DNA from: Paraburkholderia lacunae
GTDB taxonomy: Bacteria; Pseudomonadota; Gammaproteobacteria; Burkholderiales; Burkholderiaceae
Length of the DNA: 64,000 nucleotides
Assembly (NCBI RefSeq): GCF_003353175.1
Contig: NZ_QHKS01000017.1
Location: 62,368-126,367, forward strand
Direction of reading: 5' to 3'
Numbering within the stretch: position 1 is the first letter of the stretch; the number at the start of each line of letters is the position of its first letter. Positions 1 through 8,833 of this stretch are shown here, in pieces. Position numbers and translations under genes: made by a program. Below the pieces are notes generated by a model that saw only the letters and a program-made list of their open reading frames with translations, made no database searches and was not told where the DNA came from.

Positions 1-316
1 GTTGAACCGTGGATACTGGAGTCTCGCGCACTGCCGCATCGTCCTGCGCGGCAGCCGCTTCCCTTGCGCTTCTGGCACTCGGCCGTTTCGTGGCCGGTTG
101 TGCAGCTTTCGCCGCCCTGACCGGCTCCGCTCGCGCAGCGGAAGAGGTCGAAGATTTCTTCCCGGCAGCAGGTGTGACACTGACGGCAGACGCTTTTCTG
201 GCAGAAGAAACTAACCTGGCCTCGGTGACCTTTCTGGCCTGCTCCCCGGAGCTCGTGCCCGTCGCTTTCTTTCCGCCCGTAGTTCCGCCTGTAGTTCCGT
301 CTGTCGTCTTTGCCAT
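1..316 (-). CDS. rpoD: RNA polymerase primary sigma factor RpoD, N-terminal part (runs off the left edge)
   Basis: Read on the minus strand from ATG at 316-314, the translation starts MAKTTDGTTGGTTGGKKATG and continues as a Lys/Ala/Thr/Ser-rich stretch for 105 codons to the window edge. Burkholderiales housekeeping sigma factors carry this kind of low-complexity basic N-terminal extension before region 1.1; none of the conserved sigma regions is inside the window. An AAGGCGA ribosome binding site lies about 8 bases upstream of the ATG. The gene follows dnaG on the same strand, as in the classical rpsU-dnaG-rpoD locus, and that order carries much of the identification. Sigma-70 family directs core RNA polymerase to housekeeping promoters. 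Confidence 0.85.
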   Translation of the reverse strand, partial: MAKTTDGTTGGTTGGKKATGTSSGEQARKVTEARLVSSARKASAVSVTPAAGKKSSTSSAARAEPVRAAKAAQPATKRPSARSAREAAAAQDDAAVRETPVSTVQ

Positions 317-377
317 CGCATCGCCTTTTCGCCTTTGCTAGGAAAACCTTTAGAAAACAAACCGCTAGAAACCTTTT

Positions 378-386
378 ATTATAGCA
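378..386 (-). promoter_or_regulatory. Candidate extended -10 promoter for rpoD
   Basis: On the minus strand the dnaG-rpoD gap contains TGCTATAAT, a perfect -10 hexamer preceded by the TG of an extended -10. No good -35 lies 16-18 bases upstream. It would start transcription about 55 bases before the rpoD ATG, giving rpoD its own promoter in addition to read-through from rpsU/dnaG. Sequence match only. Confidence 0.45.
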
Positions 387-407
387 CCTAGGTTCCGCCC
401 TTCCCGC

Positions 408-2279
408 CTACAGCCCGAGCTGGCGCTTCATCTCGGCCCGCTTCTGATTCAGCTCCGAGAGCTCCGCAAACTCCTCCGGCGTATGCCGGGATTGCCGCGA
501 AAGCTGCTCGAGGCGATCGCAGTAGGCGTCGTACCGCATCTTCAGGATCGCCGCTTTCAGCTCCTCTCCCACGATCCGCTCCTGCTCGCGCCGCTCCTCG
601 ATGACGGTCGCATCTTCCGGGTCCTTCAGCAGCAAATCCCGGACGTTTTCATCATAGTCTAGAATTTTGCGAAAGATTTCCTCGAAAGTTGGGGCGTTTG
701 CGCCGTTTCGCAATAGGTCGGACAGCAGCTGAAACTCCGCCGAATCGCCCAGCGCGCGCGCATGCGTGGTGACTTCTTCGAACAACTCGCCGTGCCGCGT
801 AACTGTCAGAAGCGCCTGTTCGGCCTCCTCGTCGAGCATGGCGACAGTCCGCGGATGCATGACCAGATTGCGCAGCGTTTTTTCCTCGATCCCGGTCACG
901 CTGCGCCGGTCCTTGCGCGCCGGCGCCGAACGGGCGGCCGCCGCAATCCGGGCATCGACCTCGCACAGCGCTGCCACTTCGTCGAACGGCACATCGAGCC
1001 GGTCGGCGAACATATGCATGATCTGTGCGCGCAAGGCGTTGGCCGGCAGCGCCTGCAGCAGCGGCTTGGCGTCGAACAGCGCGCGGGCCTTGCCTTCGGG
1101 CTGATCCAGCTCCTTGCCGGTCAGCACCTCGTTCAGCATGAACTGCGACAGCGGCATGGCCCGTTCGACCTGCTCGGCGAACGCCTCAGTGCCGAATTCG
1201 CGCACGTAGCTGTCCGGATCGTGCTCGGACGGCAAAAAAAGGAAGCGGATGGTCCGGTTGTCCGCGGCATGCGGCAGGCAGGCGTCCAGCGCACGGCGCG
1301 CCGCCCGGCGACCAGCCGAATCGCCGTCGAAACTGAAGATGACCGTGTCGGTCTGGCGCATCAGTTTCTGCACATGAATCGGCGTGCAAGCTGTGCCGAG
1401 CGTGGCGACCGCGTTCTGAAACCCCAATTGAGCCAGCGCGACCACATCCATATACCCTTCGACCACAAGCACATAGTGCTGCTCGCGAATCGCCAGCCGC
1501 GCCTCGAACAGGCCGTACAGCTCGCTGCCTTTGTTAAATAGAGGCGTTTCCGGGGAATTCAAATATTTCGGTTCGCCACCGTCCAGCACGCGCCCGCCGA
1601 AGCCGATCACCTGCCCCTTCACATTGCGTATCGGGAACATGATCCGCTCGCGAAAGCGGTCGTACCTGCGATTCTGACCCTGCGCGTCGGACTTCTCGCT
1701 GACAATCACAAGGCCAGATTCGACCAGCGAATCGTCCCGATAATTCGGGAACGCAGCTTCCAGGTTTTGCCAGCCGTCAGGTGCGTAGCCGAGCCCAAAA
1801 CGGGCCGCGATCTCGCCGGTCAGGCCGCGCTTCTTCAGATACTGAATCGCGACTGGCGCGCTGCGCAACTGCTTGCGGTAAAAGTCGCAGGCGGTTTGCA
1901 TGACGTCGGACAGCGCCGTGGTGACCGCCCTGGAAGCCGCCGGCGCATAGCCGCCGGAGCCGCCGCCACCGCCATATCCCGGCGAAGGTTCATTCGGCAC
2001 GGTCAAACCAACCGACTGGGCCAGTTCGTTGACCGCCTCGGGGAAGGTCGAGCCGACGTGTTCCATCAGAAACCCGATGGCCGTGCCATGCGCGCCGCAG
2101 CCAAAGCAGTGATAGAACTGCTTAGTCGGACTAACCGTAAACGAAGGACTTTTCTCGTTGTGAAACGGGCACAGCCCCATGAAGTTCGCGCCGCCTTTTT
2201 TCAACTGCACATACCGGCCGACCACGTCGACGATATCGACGCGGTTGAGCAAGTCCTGCAGGAATGACGGTGGAATCAC
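408..2279 (-). CDS. dnaG: DNA primase DnaG
   Basis: 623 residues, normal length for bacterial primase, which makes RNA primers at the replication fork with DnaB helicase. The N-terminal CHC2 zinc ribbon is clear: C37, H40, C58 and C61 (CPFH ... CFGC). A glycine-rich linker lies at about 101-110. The TOPRIM core carries the catalytic EGYMD (E274) and FDGD (D318, D320). The C-terminal part should be the helicase-binding domain. The start is GTG at 2279 (MIPPSFLQDLLNRVDIVD), which matches the usual N-terminus of the family. It lies downstream of the yqeY-like gene and upstream of rpoD, all on the minus strand. Nothing appears truncated. Confidence 0.97.
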   Translation of the reverse strand: MIPPSFLQDLLNRVDIVDVVGRYVQLKKGGANFMGLCPFHNEKSPSFTVSPTKQFYHCFGCGAHGTAIGFLMEHVGSTFPEAVNELAQSVGLTVPNEPSPGYGGGGGSGGYAPAASRAVTTALSDVMQTACDFYRKQLRSAPVAIQYLKKRGLTGEIAARFGLGYAPDGWQNLEAAFPNYRDDSLVESGLVIVSEKSDAQGQNRRYDRFRERIMFPIRNVKGQVIGFGGRVLDGGEPKYLNSPETPLFNKGSELYGLFEARLAIREQHYVLVVEGYMDVVALAQLGFQNAVATLGTACTPIHVQKLMRQTDTVIFSFDGDSAGRRAARRALDACLPHAADNRTIRFLFLPSEHDPDSYVREFGTEAFAEQVERAMPLSQFMLNEVLTGKELDQPEGKARALFDAKPLLQALPANALRAQIMHMFADRLDVPFDEVAALCEVDARIAAAARSAPARKDRRSVTGIEEKTLRNLVMHPRTVAMLDEEAEQALLTVTRHGELFEEVTTHARALGDSAEFQLLSDLLRNGANAPTFEEIFRKILDYDENVRDLLLKDPEDATVIEERREQERIVGEELKAAILKMRYDAYCDRLEQLSRQSRHTPEEFAELSELNQKRAEMKRQLGL

Positions 2280-2357
2280 AGTGAATGACGCTACCTGAAA
2301 AGCTCAAAGCTGCGCACCCCGTCGAGCGACGGAGCGCGCAGGCCGGACATACAGGAT

Positions 2358-2804
2358 TTACTTCGCGAGTGCGGCTTTGACCTGCGCCGAGACGGCGGTC
2401 ATGTCGGCGCGGCCGGCCAGTTTCGGCTTGAGCACGCCCATCACCTTGCCCATGTCTTGCGGACCGGTCGCGCCGGTTTGCGCGACCGCGGCCTGAACTT
2501 CAGCGACGATCTCCGCCTCGGACATCTGTGCCGGCATGTAAGCGGACAGAATCGCCAGCTCCGCCTTTTCCTTGTCGGCCAGGTCCGTGCGGCCTGCGGC
2601 TTCGAACTGGCTGATCGAGTCTTTGCGCTGCTTGATCATCTTGTCGACGACGGCCGTGATCGCGGCGTCGTCGAGTGTGATGCGCTCGTCGACTTCGCGC
2701 TGCTTGATCGCGGCGAGCAACAGGCGGACGGTGCCGAGACGCTCGGTTTCACGCGCCCGCATGGCGGCTTTCATGTCGTCGTTGATCCGATCCTTGAGAC
2801 TCAT
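2358..2804 (-). CDS. GatB/YqeY domain protein
   Basis: 148 residues beginning MSLKDRINDDMKAAMRARE. The whole protein fits the small YqeY family, related to the C-terminal tRNA-binding domain of GatB, the amidotransferase subunit that makes Gln-tRNA and Asn-tRNA. What the stand-alone form does is not established; a tRNA-linked role is inferred. A GTG one codon upstream (2807) is possible, but AGGTGAG sits correctly for ATG 2804. The gene lies between rpsU and dnaG on the same strand, the usual place in beta- and gammaproteobacteria. Confidence 0.9.
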   Translation of the reverse strand: MSLKDRINDDMKAAMRARETERLGTVRLLLAAIKQREVDERITLDDAAITAVVDKMIKQRKDSISQFEAAGRTDLADKEKAELAILSAYMPAQMSEAEIVAEVQAAVAQTGATGPQDMGKVMGVLKPKLAGRADMTAVSAQVKAALAK

Positions 2805-2854
2805 CACTCACCTGAATGCGTTGGAAATTGAAAGACCGGCGAGGCCATCTGCAT

Positions 2855-2895
2855 CAACACAAAAACCCGCTTGGGACTGCTTCCTCAAGCGGGTT
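2855..2895 (-). terminator. Rho-independent terminator after rpsU
   Basis: Arms AACCCGCTTG (2864-2873) and CAAGCGGGTT (2886-2895) form a 10-bp stem. On the minus strand the stem is followed by TTTTTGTG. It lies between rpsU and the yqeY-like gene, so it may attenuate the operon and keep rpsU expression above that of dnaG, as known for the enterobacterial locus. Confidence 0.75.
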
Positions 2896-3030
2896 GGCGC
2901 AAATTCGCGTAGTGGATGCGACCCTGCCGGCTGGCCCGAAGGGGCCGTGTTTTCCGTGATAGCACATGCTGTGCAGTCACCGGTTGGATGTCGCCGCTCC
3001 GTTTCGACGGGAACCGCGGCAACGCCAGAA

Positions 3031-3243
3031 TCAGTAGAACTTCTTTGGCAGCATCTGGCCACGTAGACGTTTGAAATGGCGCTTCACCGCTGCCGCTTTC
3101 TTACGTTTCCGTTCCGCCGTGGGCTTTTCGTAAAACTCGCGTGCGCGCAGTTCCGTCAGCAGCCCGTTTTTTTCCATCGTGCGCTTGAAGCGGCGCATGG
3201 CGACTTCAAACGGCTCGTTGTCTTTTACGCGGATGGTCGTCAT
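3031..3243 (-). CDS. rpsU: 30S ribosomal protein S21
   Basis: 70 residues, MTTIRVKDNEPFEVAMRRFKR, ending in the Lys/Arg-rich tail RLRGQMLPKKFY. Length and sequence match S21, a small subunit protein involved in base pairing of mRNA with the anti-Shine-Dalgarno region. It is the first gene of the minus-strand macromolecular synthesis operon and is followed by a strong hairpin terminator. No clear Shine-Dalgarno precedes the ATG. Confidence 0.97.
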   Translation of the reverse strand: MTTIRVKDNEPFEVAMRRFKRTMEKNGLLTELRAREFYEKPTAERKRKKAAAVKRHFKRLRGQMLPKKFY

Positions 3244-3275
3244 TTTTCAATAACGGAACTTTGTAAAGGTTCAGG

Positions 3276-3284
3276 AGTATAGCA
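3276..3284 (-). promoter_or_regulatory. Candidate extended -10 promoter for rpsU
   Basis: Minus strand TGCTATACT, an extended -10 with one mismatch to TATAAT, about 33 bases upstream of the rpsU ATG. No convincing -35 accompanies it. Sequence match only. Confidence 0.4.
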
Positions 3285-3311
3285 GAGCTTTCTCACAAAG
3301 GTAGCGCGCCG

Positions 3312-4529
3312 TCAAGCCCCTCTAGCATACTCTGCGGCGGCCTGGCCGGCCGCCACGCCCGACGCCCACGCCCACTGAAAGTTATAGCCGCCGAGCCAGC
3401 CGGTCACGTCGACCGCCTCGCCGATGAAGTAGAGGCCCGGCGCGCGGGCGCTCATCATCGTCGAGGACGAAAGATCGCGCGTATCGACGCCGCCGCGCGT
3501 CACTTCGGCTTTGCGGTAGCCTTCGGTGCCGTTCGGAGTGAGCGTCCAGCGCGACAAAGCCTCACCGATGCGGCGCAGCGTCTTGTCCGGCAGATCGGCG
3601 ACGCGGGCTTCGGCGGAAATCTGGTGGGTTTCCAACCAGGCGTGAGCGAGCCGCTGCGGCACCCATTCCGACAGCAGGTTGGCGATCTGGCGCTTCGTGC
3701 TGGTTTTCGCTTCCAGCAACGCGGTGCTCGCGTCCTGTTCGGGAAGCAGATTGATATGGATGGGCTCGCCAGGCTGCCAGTAGCTCGAAATTTGCAGCAC
3801 GCCCGGTCCGGACAAGCCGCGATGGGTGAGCAGCAGATCTTCGTTGAACTCGGCACCGGTCTTTTTGTTGCCGGTTGCGAGCTGGACTTCCAGCGACACG
3901 CCGGACAGCGCCGCAAACGGCTCCCAGTCGGCCGCGGCGAACGTCAGTGGAACGAGCGCGGGGCGCGTGTCGATCAGCTTGTGGCCGAATTGCTTGGCGA
4001 GCCGGTAGGCGAAGTCCGTCGCGCCGATTTTGGGGATCGACAAGCCGCCGGTCGCAATCACCAAGGCGCGCGTGGCAATGGGACCCGACTGTGTATCCAG
4101 TGTGAAGCCGCTTTCGGCGCCCTGCCTCACCTGCTCGACTGCGAGCGGCGCGCGCCACGCCACGCGGCCGGTGTCGCACTCGCTCTTGAGCACATTGATG
4201 ACGGCGTCGCTCGACTGGTCGCAGAACAGCTGGCCTTTGTGCTTCTCGTGCCACGTCACGTGATGCCGCTTGAGCAGCGCCATGAAATCGCGCGGCGTAT
4301 AGCGCGCCAAGGCCGAGCGGCAATAGTGGGGGTTCGCTGACAAATAATTGGCCGGCCCCGCGTACAGATTCGTGAAGTTGCAGCGGCCACCGCCGGAAAT
4401 GCGGATTTTTTCCGCGAGGCGTTGCGAGTGGTCGATCAGCACCACGCGGCGGCCGAGCTGCCCGGCCACCGCCGCGCACATCATGCCGGCCGCGCCTGCG
4501 CCGATCACCGCGATATCGAAGGATTCCAT
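3312..4529 (-). CDS. BaiN/HI0933-type FAD-dependent oxidoreductase
   Basis: 405 residues. The N-terminus has the Rossmann FAD motif GAGAAG at 10-15, then GGGRCNFTN at 46-54. The C-terminus has GEAVDVTGWLGGYNFQWAWA, the second FAD-contact motif typical of the HI0933/YhiN family. Members are flavoproteins of mostly unknown substrate; BaiN reduces bile-acid intermediates in gut clostridia, which should not be assumed here. No signal peptide, so cytoplasmic. The gene is divergent from tsaD, with about 110 bases between starts. The start ATG 4529 immediately precedes the FAD motif, as expected. Confidence 0.88.
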   Translation of the reverse strand: MESFDIAVIGAGAAGMMCAAVAGQLGRRVVLIDHSQRLAEKIRISGGGRCNFTNLYAGPANYLSANPHYCRSALARYTPRDFMALLKRHHVTWHEKHKGQLFCDQSSDAVINVLKSECDTGRVAWRAPLAVEQVRQGAESGFTLDTQSGPIATRALVIATGGLSIPKIGATDFAYRLAKQFGHKLIDTRPALVPLTFAAADWEPFAALSGVSLEVQLATGNKKTGAEFNEDLLLTHRGLSGPGVLQISSYWQPGEPIHINLLPEQDASTALLEAKTSTKRQIANLLSEWVPQRLAHAWLETHQISAEARVADLPDKTLRRIGEALSRWTLTPNGTEGYRKAEVTRGGVDTRDLSSSTMMSARAPGLYFIGEAVDVTGWLGGYNFQWAWASGVAAGQAAAEYARGA

Positions 4530-4639
4530 GGGGCCGCATTGTACCTGCGCCTCTGCGGCCCTTTGCCCGCACTGCTATACTTTCAGGCTTGCCTTTTCAC
4601 TTTCGGGCGCACCCAGGCGTCCGTCCAAGCCCGCCCATC

Positions 4640-5668
4640 ATGCTCGTTCTCGGCATCGAAAGCTCCTGCGACGAAACCGGACTCGCGCTCTACGACACAG
4701 AGCGCGGCCTGCTCGCGCACGCGCTGCATTCGCAAATCGCGATGCACCGGGAATATGGCGGCGTGGTGCCTGAGCTGGCTTCGCGCGATCATATTCGTCG
4801 CGCGCTGCCCTTGCTCGAAGAGGTGCTGGAGCGCTCCGGCGCGGCGCGCGGCGACATCGACGCGATCGCGTATACGCAAGGGCCGGGGCTCGCCGGCGCG
4901 CTGCTGGTCGGCGCGAGCGTCGCCAATTCGCTGGCCATGGCATGGGACAAGCCGACCATCGGCATCCACCATCTCGAAGGGCACCTGCTGTCACCGTTGC
5001 TGGTGGATGAGCCGCCGCCGTTCCCATTTGTCGCGCTGCTTGTTTCGGGTGGTCATACGCAATTGATGCGCGTGACAGAGGTAGGCGTCTACGAGACGCT
5101 CGGCGAAACGCTGGACGACGCCGCCGGCGAAGCGTTCGACAAAACCGCCAAGCTGCTCGGCCTCGGCTATCCGGGCGGACCGGAAGTCTCGCGGATGGCG
5201 GAGTTCGGTACGCCCGGCGCGGTCGTCCTGCCACGTCCGATGCTGCACTCCGGCGACCTCGATTTCAGCTTCAGCGGCCTGAAGACCGCCGTTCTCACGC
5301 AAGCGAAAAAGCTCGGCGGCGCGAACATCTGCGAGCAAGCGAAGGCGGATCTGGCGCGCGGCTTCGTGGACGCAGCCGTCGAGGTGCTGGCGGCAAAATC
5401 GCTGGCCGCCCTCAAGCGGACCAAGCTCAACCGGCTCGTGGTAGCAGGCGGCGTAGGCGCGAACCGGCAACTGCGTGATGCGCTTTCCGCCGCAGCCAAA
5501 AAGCGCAATTTCTATGTGCACTACCCCGACTTGTCGCTGTGCACGGACAACGGCGCGATGATCGCGCTGGCCGGTGCTTTGAGGCTTCAACGCTGGCCCG
5601 ATCAAGCGGGCAAAGACTACGCGTTCACGGTCAAGCCGCGCTGGGATCTGACGTCCCTCGCCCGCTGA
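4640..5668 (+). CDS. tsaD: tRNA N6-threonylcarbamoyladenosine transferase TsaD
   Basis: 342 residues. TsaD transfers the threonylcarbamoyl group to A37 of ANN-decoding tRNAs together with TsaB and TsaE. Visible signatures are MLVLGIESSCDETG at the N-terminus, the metal-binding HHLEGH (H111 and H115), and the C-terminal CTDNGAMIAL with the conserved Asp. An upstream in-frame ATG at 4589 would add 17 residues; ATG 4640 was chosen because the family starts at this Met. It faces away from the flavoprotein gene and ends at a strong bidirectional terminator. Association with the rpsU-dnaG-rpoD locus is widespread. Confidence 0.97.
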   Translation: MLVLGIESSCDETGLALYDTERGLLAHALHSQIAMHREYGGVVPELASRDHIRRALPLLEEVLERSGAARGDIDAIAYTQGPGLAGALLVGASVANSLAMAWDKPTIGIHHLEGHLLSPLLVDEPPPFPFVALLVSGGHTQLMRVTEVGVYETLGETLDDAAGEAFDKTAKLLGLGYPGGPEVSRMAEFGTPGAVVLPRPMLHSGDLDFSFSGLKTAVLTQAKKLGGANICEQAKADLARGFVDAAVEVLAAKSLAALKRTKLNRLVVAGGVGANRQLRDALSAAAKKRNFYVHYPDLSLCTDNGAMIALAGALRLQRWPDQAGKDYAFTVKPRWDLTSLAR

Positions 5669-5688
5669 GCCTCACCACGAGATGCAAT

Positions 5689-5717
5689 AAAAAAACCGCT
5701 TCGAAAGCGGTTTTTTT
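5689..5717. terminator. Bidirectional terminator between tsaD and folE2
   Basis: AACCGCTT (5694-5701), loop CGA, AAGCGGTT (5705-5712), flanked by seven A on the left and seven T on the right, so it can work for tsaD (+) and for folE2 (-), which converge here. Confidence 0.9.
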
Positions 5718-5746
5718 ATCGAAGCAAGCAAGGCTGGCGAGCGCTA

Positions 5747-6553
5747 TCAAGCGGCCCGCTTATCCCGCTCGATCACCGCATACGCGCTGTGATTGTGAAT
5801 CGATTCGAAGTTCTCGGCCTCGAGCACATATGCAACGATCCGCTCATTGGCATTCAGACGCTGCGCGACGTCGCGCACCAGATCTTCGACGAACTTGGGA
5901 TTTTCATACGCACGCTCGGTGACGAATTTCTCATCCGGGCGCTTCAGCAAGCCCCACAGTTCGCACGAAGCTTCTTCTTCAGCGATGCGAATCAGTTCTT
6001 CCACCGCGACGTCGCCTGCGAGCTCGGCATTGATCGTGACGTGCGAACGCTGATTGTGCGCGCCGTACTGCGAGATCTTCTTCGAGCACGGGCACAGGCT
6101 CGTGACCGGCACCAGCACCTTGAGGAACAGACGCGTCGCGCCATGACGGGTCTCGCCCGTCAGCGTCACTTCGTAGTCCAGCAGGCTTTGCACGCCCGAC
6201 ACCGGCGCGGTCTTGTTCACGAAGTAAGGGAATGACACCTCGATGCGGCCCGCCTCGGCTTCGAGCTTTTCGAGCATCGAGGCCAGCATCGTGCGCAAGC
6301 TTGCCGGTTCGAGCGGCGCCTTGTTCTCTTCGAGCAGCGCGACGAAGCGCGACATGTGCGTGCCCTTCTGATCAGCCGGCAGATGCACGTCGAGGTTCCA
6401 CGTACCCACCGTCGGCTGCACGTCGCCGCCTTGCGTGCGCACCGTCAGCGGATGACGCACTGCCTTGACGCCGACGCGCTGAATCGGGATCTGACGCGTA
6501 TCGGGCGTGCTTTGCACGTCGGGCATCACAAAGGCGGGGTTCATCTGGTTCAT
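5747..6553 (-). CDS. folE2: GTP cyclohydrolase FolE2 (type IB)
   Basis: 268 residues. FolE2 catalyses the first step from GTP towards tetrahydrofolate (7,8-dihydroneopterin triphosphate) and can replace the zinc enzyme FolE. The metal-binding motif SLCPCSK (C154, C156) and the C-terminal HNHSAYAVIE are typical of the type IB enzyme. AAAGGA lies 8 bases upstream of ATG 6553. It follows dxs on the same strand after a 286-base gap with several hairpins. No Zur-like palindrome was recognised upstream, although folE2 is zinc-regulated in some bacteria. Confidence 0.95.
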   Translation of the reverse strand: MNQMNPAFVMPDVQSTPDTRQIPIQRVGVKAVRHPLTVRTQGGDVQPTVGTWNLDVHLPADQKGTHMSRFVALLEENKAPLEPASLRTMLASMLEKLEAEAGRIEVSFPYFVNKTAPVSGVQSLLDYEVTLTGETRHGATRLFLKVLVPVTSLCPCSKKISQYGAHNQRSHVTINAELAGDVAVEELIRIAEEEASCELWGLLKRPDEKFVTERAYENPKFVEDLVRDVAQRLNANERIVAYVLEAENFESIHNHSAYAVIERDKRAA

Positions 6554-6839
6554 ATTCTTGTCCTTTCAAGAAAACGCCGGGCCGCCCCACGTTTTCCGCT
6601 CCGCAGGAAGTCCCCCGCCCCGAAGGAACTCCGCTTGGGGAATTGAGGGATTGCCCGCCCTCGATGGCTGTCGCGAAGCGACAGGTTGGGGGCTCTCAGC
6701 GGCCGTGCGGATCAGAGCGCGCGACGCCAAACGCCGGCCTCTGCCGGCGCTGGATGATGGACCCGAACGTCCATCGATTCAAGTTGGAGATTGCTATGGC
6801 CGCCATAGCATCGCGGCGGCACAGCGAGCGGCAGCGAAA
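6554..6839 (-). other. Structured intergenic region between dxs and folE2
   Basis: No credible gene. On the minus strand, 5' to 3', there are three perfect short hairpins: a 9-bp stem around one base at 6791-6809 (GCCATAGCA arm), CGCCGGC/GCCGGCG around AGAG at 6732-6749 followed by TTT, and CTGTCGC/GCGACAG around TTC at 6668-6684. The middle one could be a weak terminator for dxs; the last could belong to a folE2 leader. No known riboswitch was recognised. Confidence 0.5.
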
Positions 6840-8747
6840 TTACGCGACTCGCTTCACCGACGACTGACCGGCGGCCGAGCTGCTCGACAGAAAGCGCTCG
6901 CGGATCGACCTGGCAATGCCCGCGCTGTCCAGACCGCATTGGGCGAGCAGTTTGGCCGGATCCCCATGATCGATGAACCGATCCGGGAGGCCCAATTGTA
7001 GTACGGGTCGCATAACCCCACTCTCGAGCAGGGCTTCAACGCAAGCCGAGCCCGCGCCACCCATCACGCAGCCTTCTTCGACTGTGACGATAGCGTCGTG
7101 CGTTTCGGCCAGCTCGCGGACCAGATCCGCGTCCAGCGGTTTGACGAAGCGCATGTTGGCAACGGTCGCATCCAGTTGCTCCGCGGCCGCCAGCGACGGC
7201 GCAACCATCGTGCCGAACGCGAGAATCGCGATCCGATTGCCGGCCTGCTGCGACGTTTCACGGCGAATCTCGCCCTTTCCGAGCGGCAACGCGGCCATCT
7301 GCTTGACCGTCGCCACACCGGCACCGGCGCCACGCGGATAACGCACCGCCGTCGGGTTCGGCTGCTGCAAAGCGGTGTAGAGCATCTGGCGGCATTCGTT
7401 TTCGTCCGACGCGGCCATCACAGTCATGTTCGGGATGCAGCGCAGGAACGCCAGATCGTACGCACCCGCGTGCGTGGCGCCGTCCGCGCCGACCAGACCC
7501 GCGCGGTCGATGGCGAACACCACCGGCAGATTTTGCAGCGCGACGTCGTGAATCAGCTGATCGTAAGCGCGTTGCAGGAAGGTCGAGTAGATCGCGACGA
7601 CCGGCTTCATGCCGTCCGCAGCCAGGCCCCCGGCGAAGGTCACCGCGTGCTGCTCGGCGATACCGACGTCGAAATACCGGTCCGGGAAGCGCTTTTCGAA
7701 CTCGACCATGCCCGAGCCTTCACGCATGGCCGGCGTAATGCCGATTACGCGCGCGTCCAGTTCGGCAGCGTCGCACAGCCATTCGCCGAACACCTGGGTA
7801 TAGGTCTTCTTCGACGGCGTGGTCGCGGGCTTGATGCCTTCGGCCGGATTGAACTTGCCCGGTCCGTGGTACAGCACCGGATCGGCCTCGGCCAGCTTGT
7901 AGCCCTGACCTTTCTTCGTGACGACGTGCAGGAATTGCGGGCCGCGCAGTTCCTTGATGTTTTGCAGCGTCGGGATCAGCGAATCGAGGTCGTGACCGTC
8001 GATCGGGCCGATATAGTTGAAGCCGAACTCTTCGAACAGCGTGGCCGGCACGATCATGCCCTTCGCGTGCTCTTCGAGCTTGCGGGCGAGATCCAGCATG
8101 GGCGGCGCGACGCGCAGCACGCGTTCGACGCCCGCACGCGCGGCGGCGTAGAAGCGGCCCGACATCAGACGCGCCAGATGGCGATTCAGCGCGCCGACCG
8201 GCGGCGATATCGACATGTCGTTGTCGTTCAGGATGACCAGCAGCGGCACGTCGTCTTCGACGCCGGCGTTGTTCAGCGCCTCGAAGGCCATGCCGGCGGT
8301 CATCGCTCCGTCGCCGATCACGGCGATGCCCATGCGATTCTCGCCCTGCAGCTTGCTGGCGATCGCCATGCCGAGCGCGGCGGAGATCGACGTGCTGGAG
8401 TGCGCGGTGCCGAAGGTGTCGTATTCCGACTCGTCGCGCTTCGGGAAGCCCGAGATGCCGCCGAGCTGCCGCAGAGTGTGCATCTGGTCGCGGCGGCCCG
8501 TCAGGATCTTGTGCGGATAGGTTTGATGGCCGACGTCCCAGACGATCCGGTCACGCGGCGTGTCGAACACGTAATGCAGCGCAATGGTCAACTCGACCGT
8601 GCCGAGGTTGGACGAGAGATGGCCGCCCGTCTGCGATACGCTGTCGAGCACGAAAGCACGCAACTCGTCGGCAAGCGGTTGCAATTGGCGGCGATCGAGG
8701 CGGCGCAGGGCAGCCGGGTCGTCGATGGTTTTCAGCAAGTCGTACAT
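6840..8747 (-). CDS. dxs: 1-deoxy-D-xylulose-5-phosphate synthase
   Basis: 635 residues. It condenses pyruvate and glyceraldehyde-3-phosphate with thiamine diphosphate, the first step of the MEP isoprenoid pathway and a source of thiamine and pyridoxal precursors. The thiamine/Mg motif GDGAMTAGMAFEALNNAG (from about 145) ending in NDNDMSI is present, as are the transketolase pyrimidine domain (YSTFLQRAYDQ, DRAGLVGADG) and a C-terminal transketolase-C domain. An in-frame Met at 8792 would add 15 unlikely residues; ATG 8747 with GGAAC upstream gives MYDLLKTIDDP, the normal start. It lies 86 bases after ispA, probably in one operon xseB-ispA-dxs. Confidence 0.96.
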   Translation of the reverse strand: MYDLLKTIDDPAALRRLDRRQLQPLADELRAFVLDSVSQTGGHLSSNLGTVELTIALHYVFDTPRDRIVWDVGHQTYPHKILTGRRDQMHTLRQLGGISGFPKRDESEYDTFGTAHSSTSISAALGMAIASKLQGENRMGIAVIGDGAMTAGMAFEALNNAGVEDDVPLLVILNDNDMSISPPVGALNRHLARLMSGRFYAAARAGVERVLRVAPPMLDLARKLEEHAKGMIVPATLFEEFGFNYIGPIDGHDLDSLIPTLQNIKELRGPQFLHVVTKKGQGYKLAEADPVLYHGPGKFNPAEGIKPATTPSKKTYTQVFGEWLCDAAELDARVIGITPAMREGSGMVEFEKRFPDRYFDVGIAEQHAVTFAGGLAADGMKPVVAIYSTFLQRAYDQLIHDVALQNLPVVFAIDRAGLVGADGATHAGAYDLAFLRCIPNMTVMAASDENECRQMLYTALQQPNPTAVRYPRGAGAGVATVKQMAALPLGKGEIRRETSQQAGNRIAILAFGTMVAPSLAAAEQLDATVANMRFVKPLDADLVRELAETHDAIVTVEEGCVMGGAGSACVEALLESGVMRPVLQLGLPDRFIDHGDPAKLLAQCGLDSAGIARSIRERFLSSSSAAGQSSVKRVA

Positions 8748-8833
8748 CGTCGTTCCATTGTAGGAAAACTTACGCGCCCGCACTTCATACATGCACCTCG
8801 TAGCGGAAGGTGCGCGGCGGCGGGCTTTCGCGT

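Noticed and set aside
408..2279. Longer dnaG start upstream of GTG 2279
   Set aside because: GTG 2279 gives the conserved MIPPSFLQDLLNRVDI start; no better codon lies upstream in frame.
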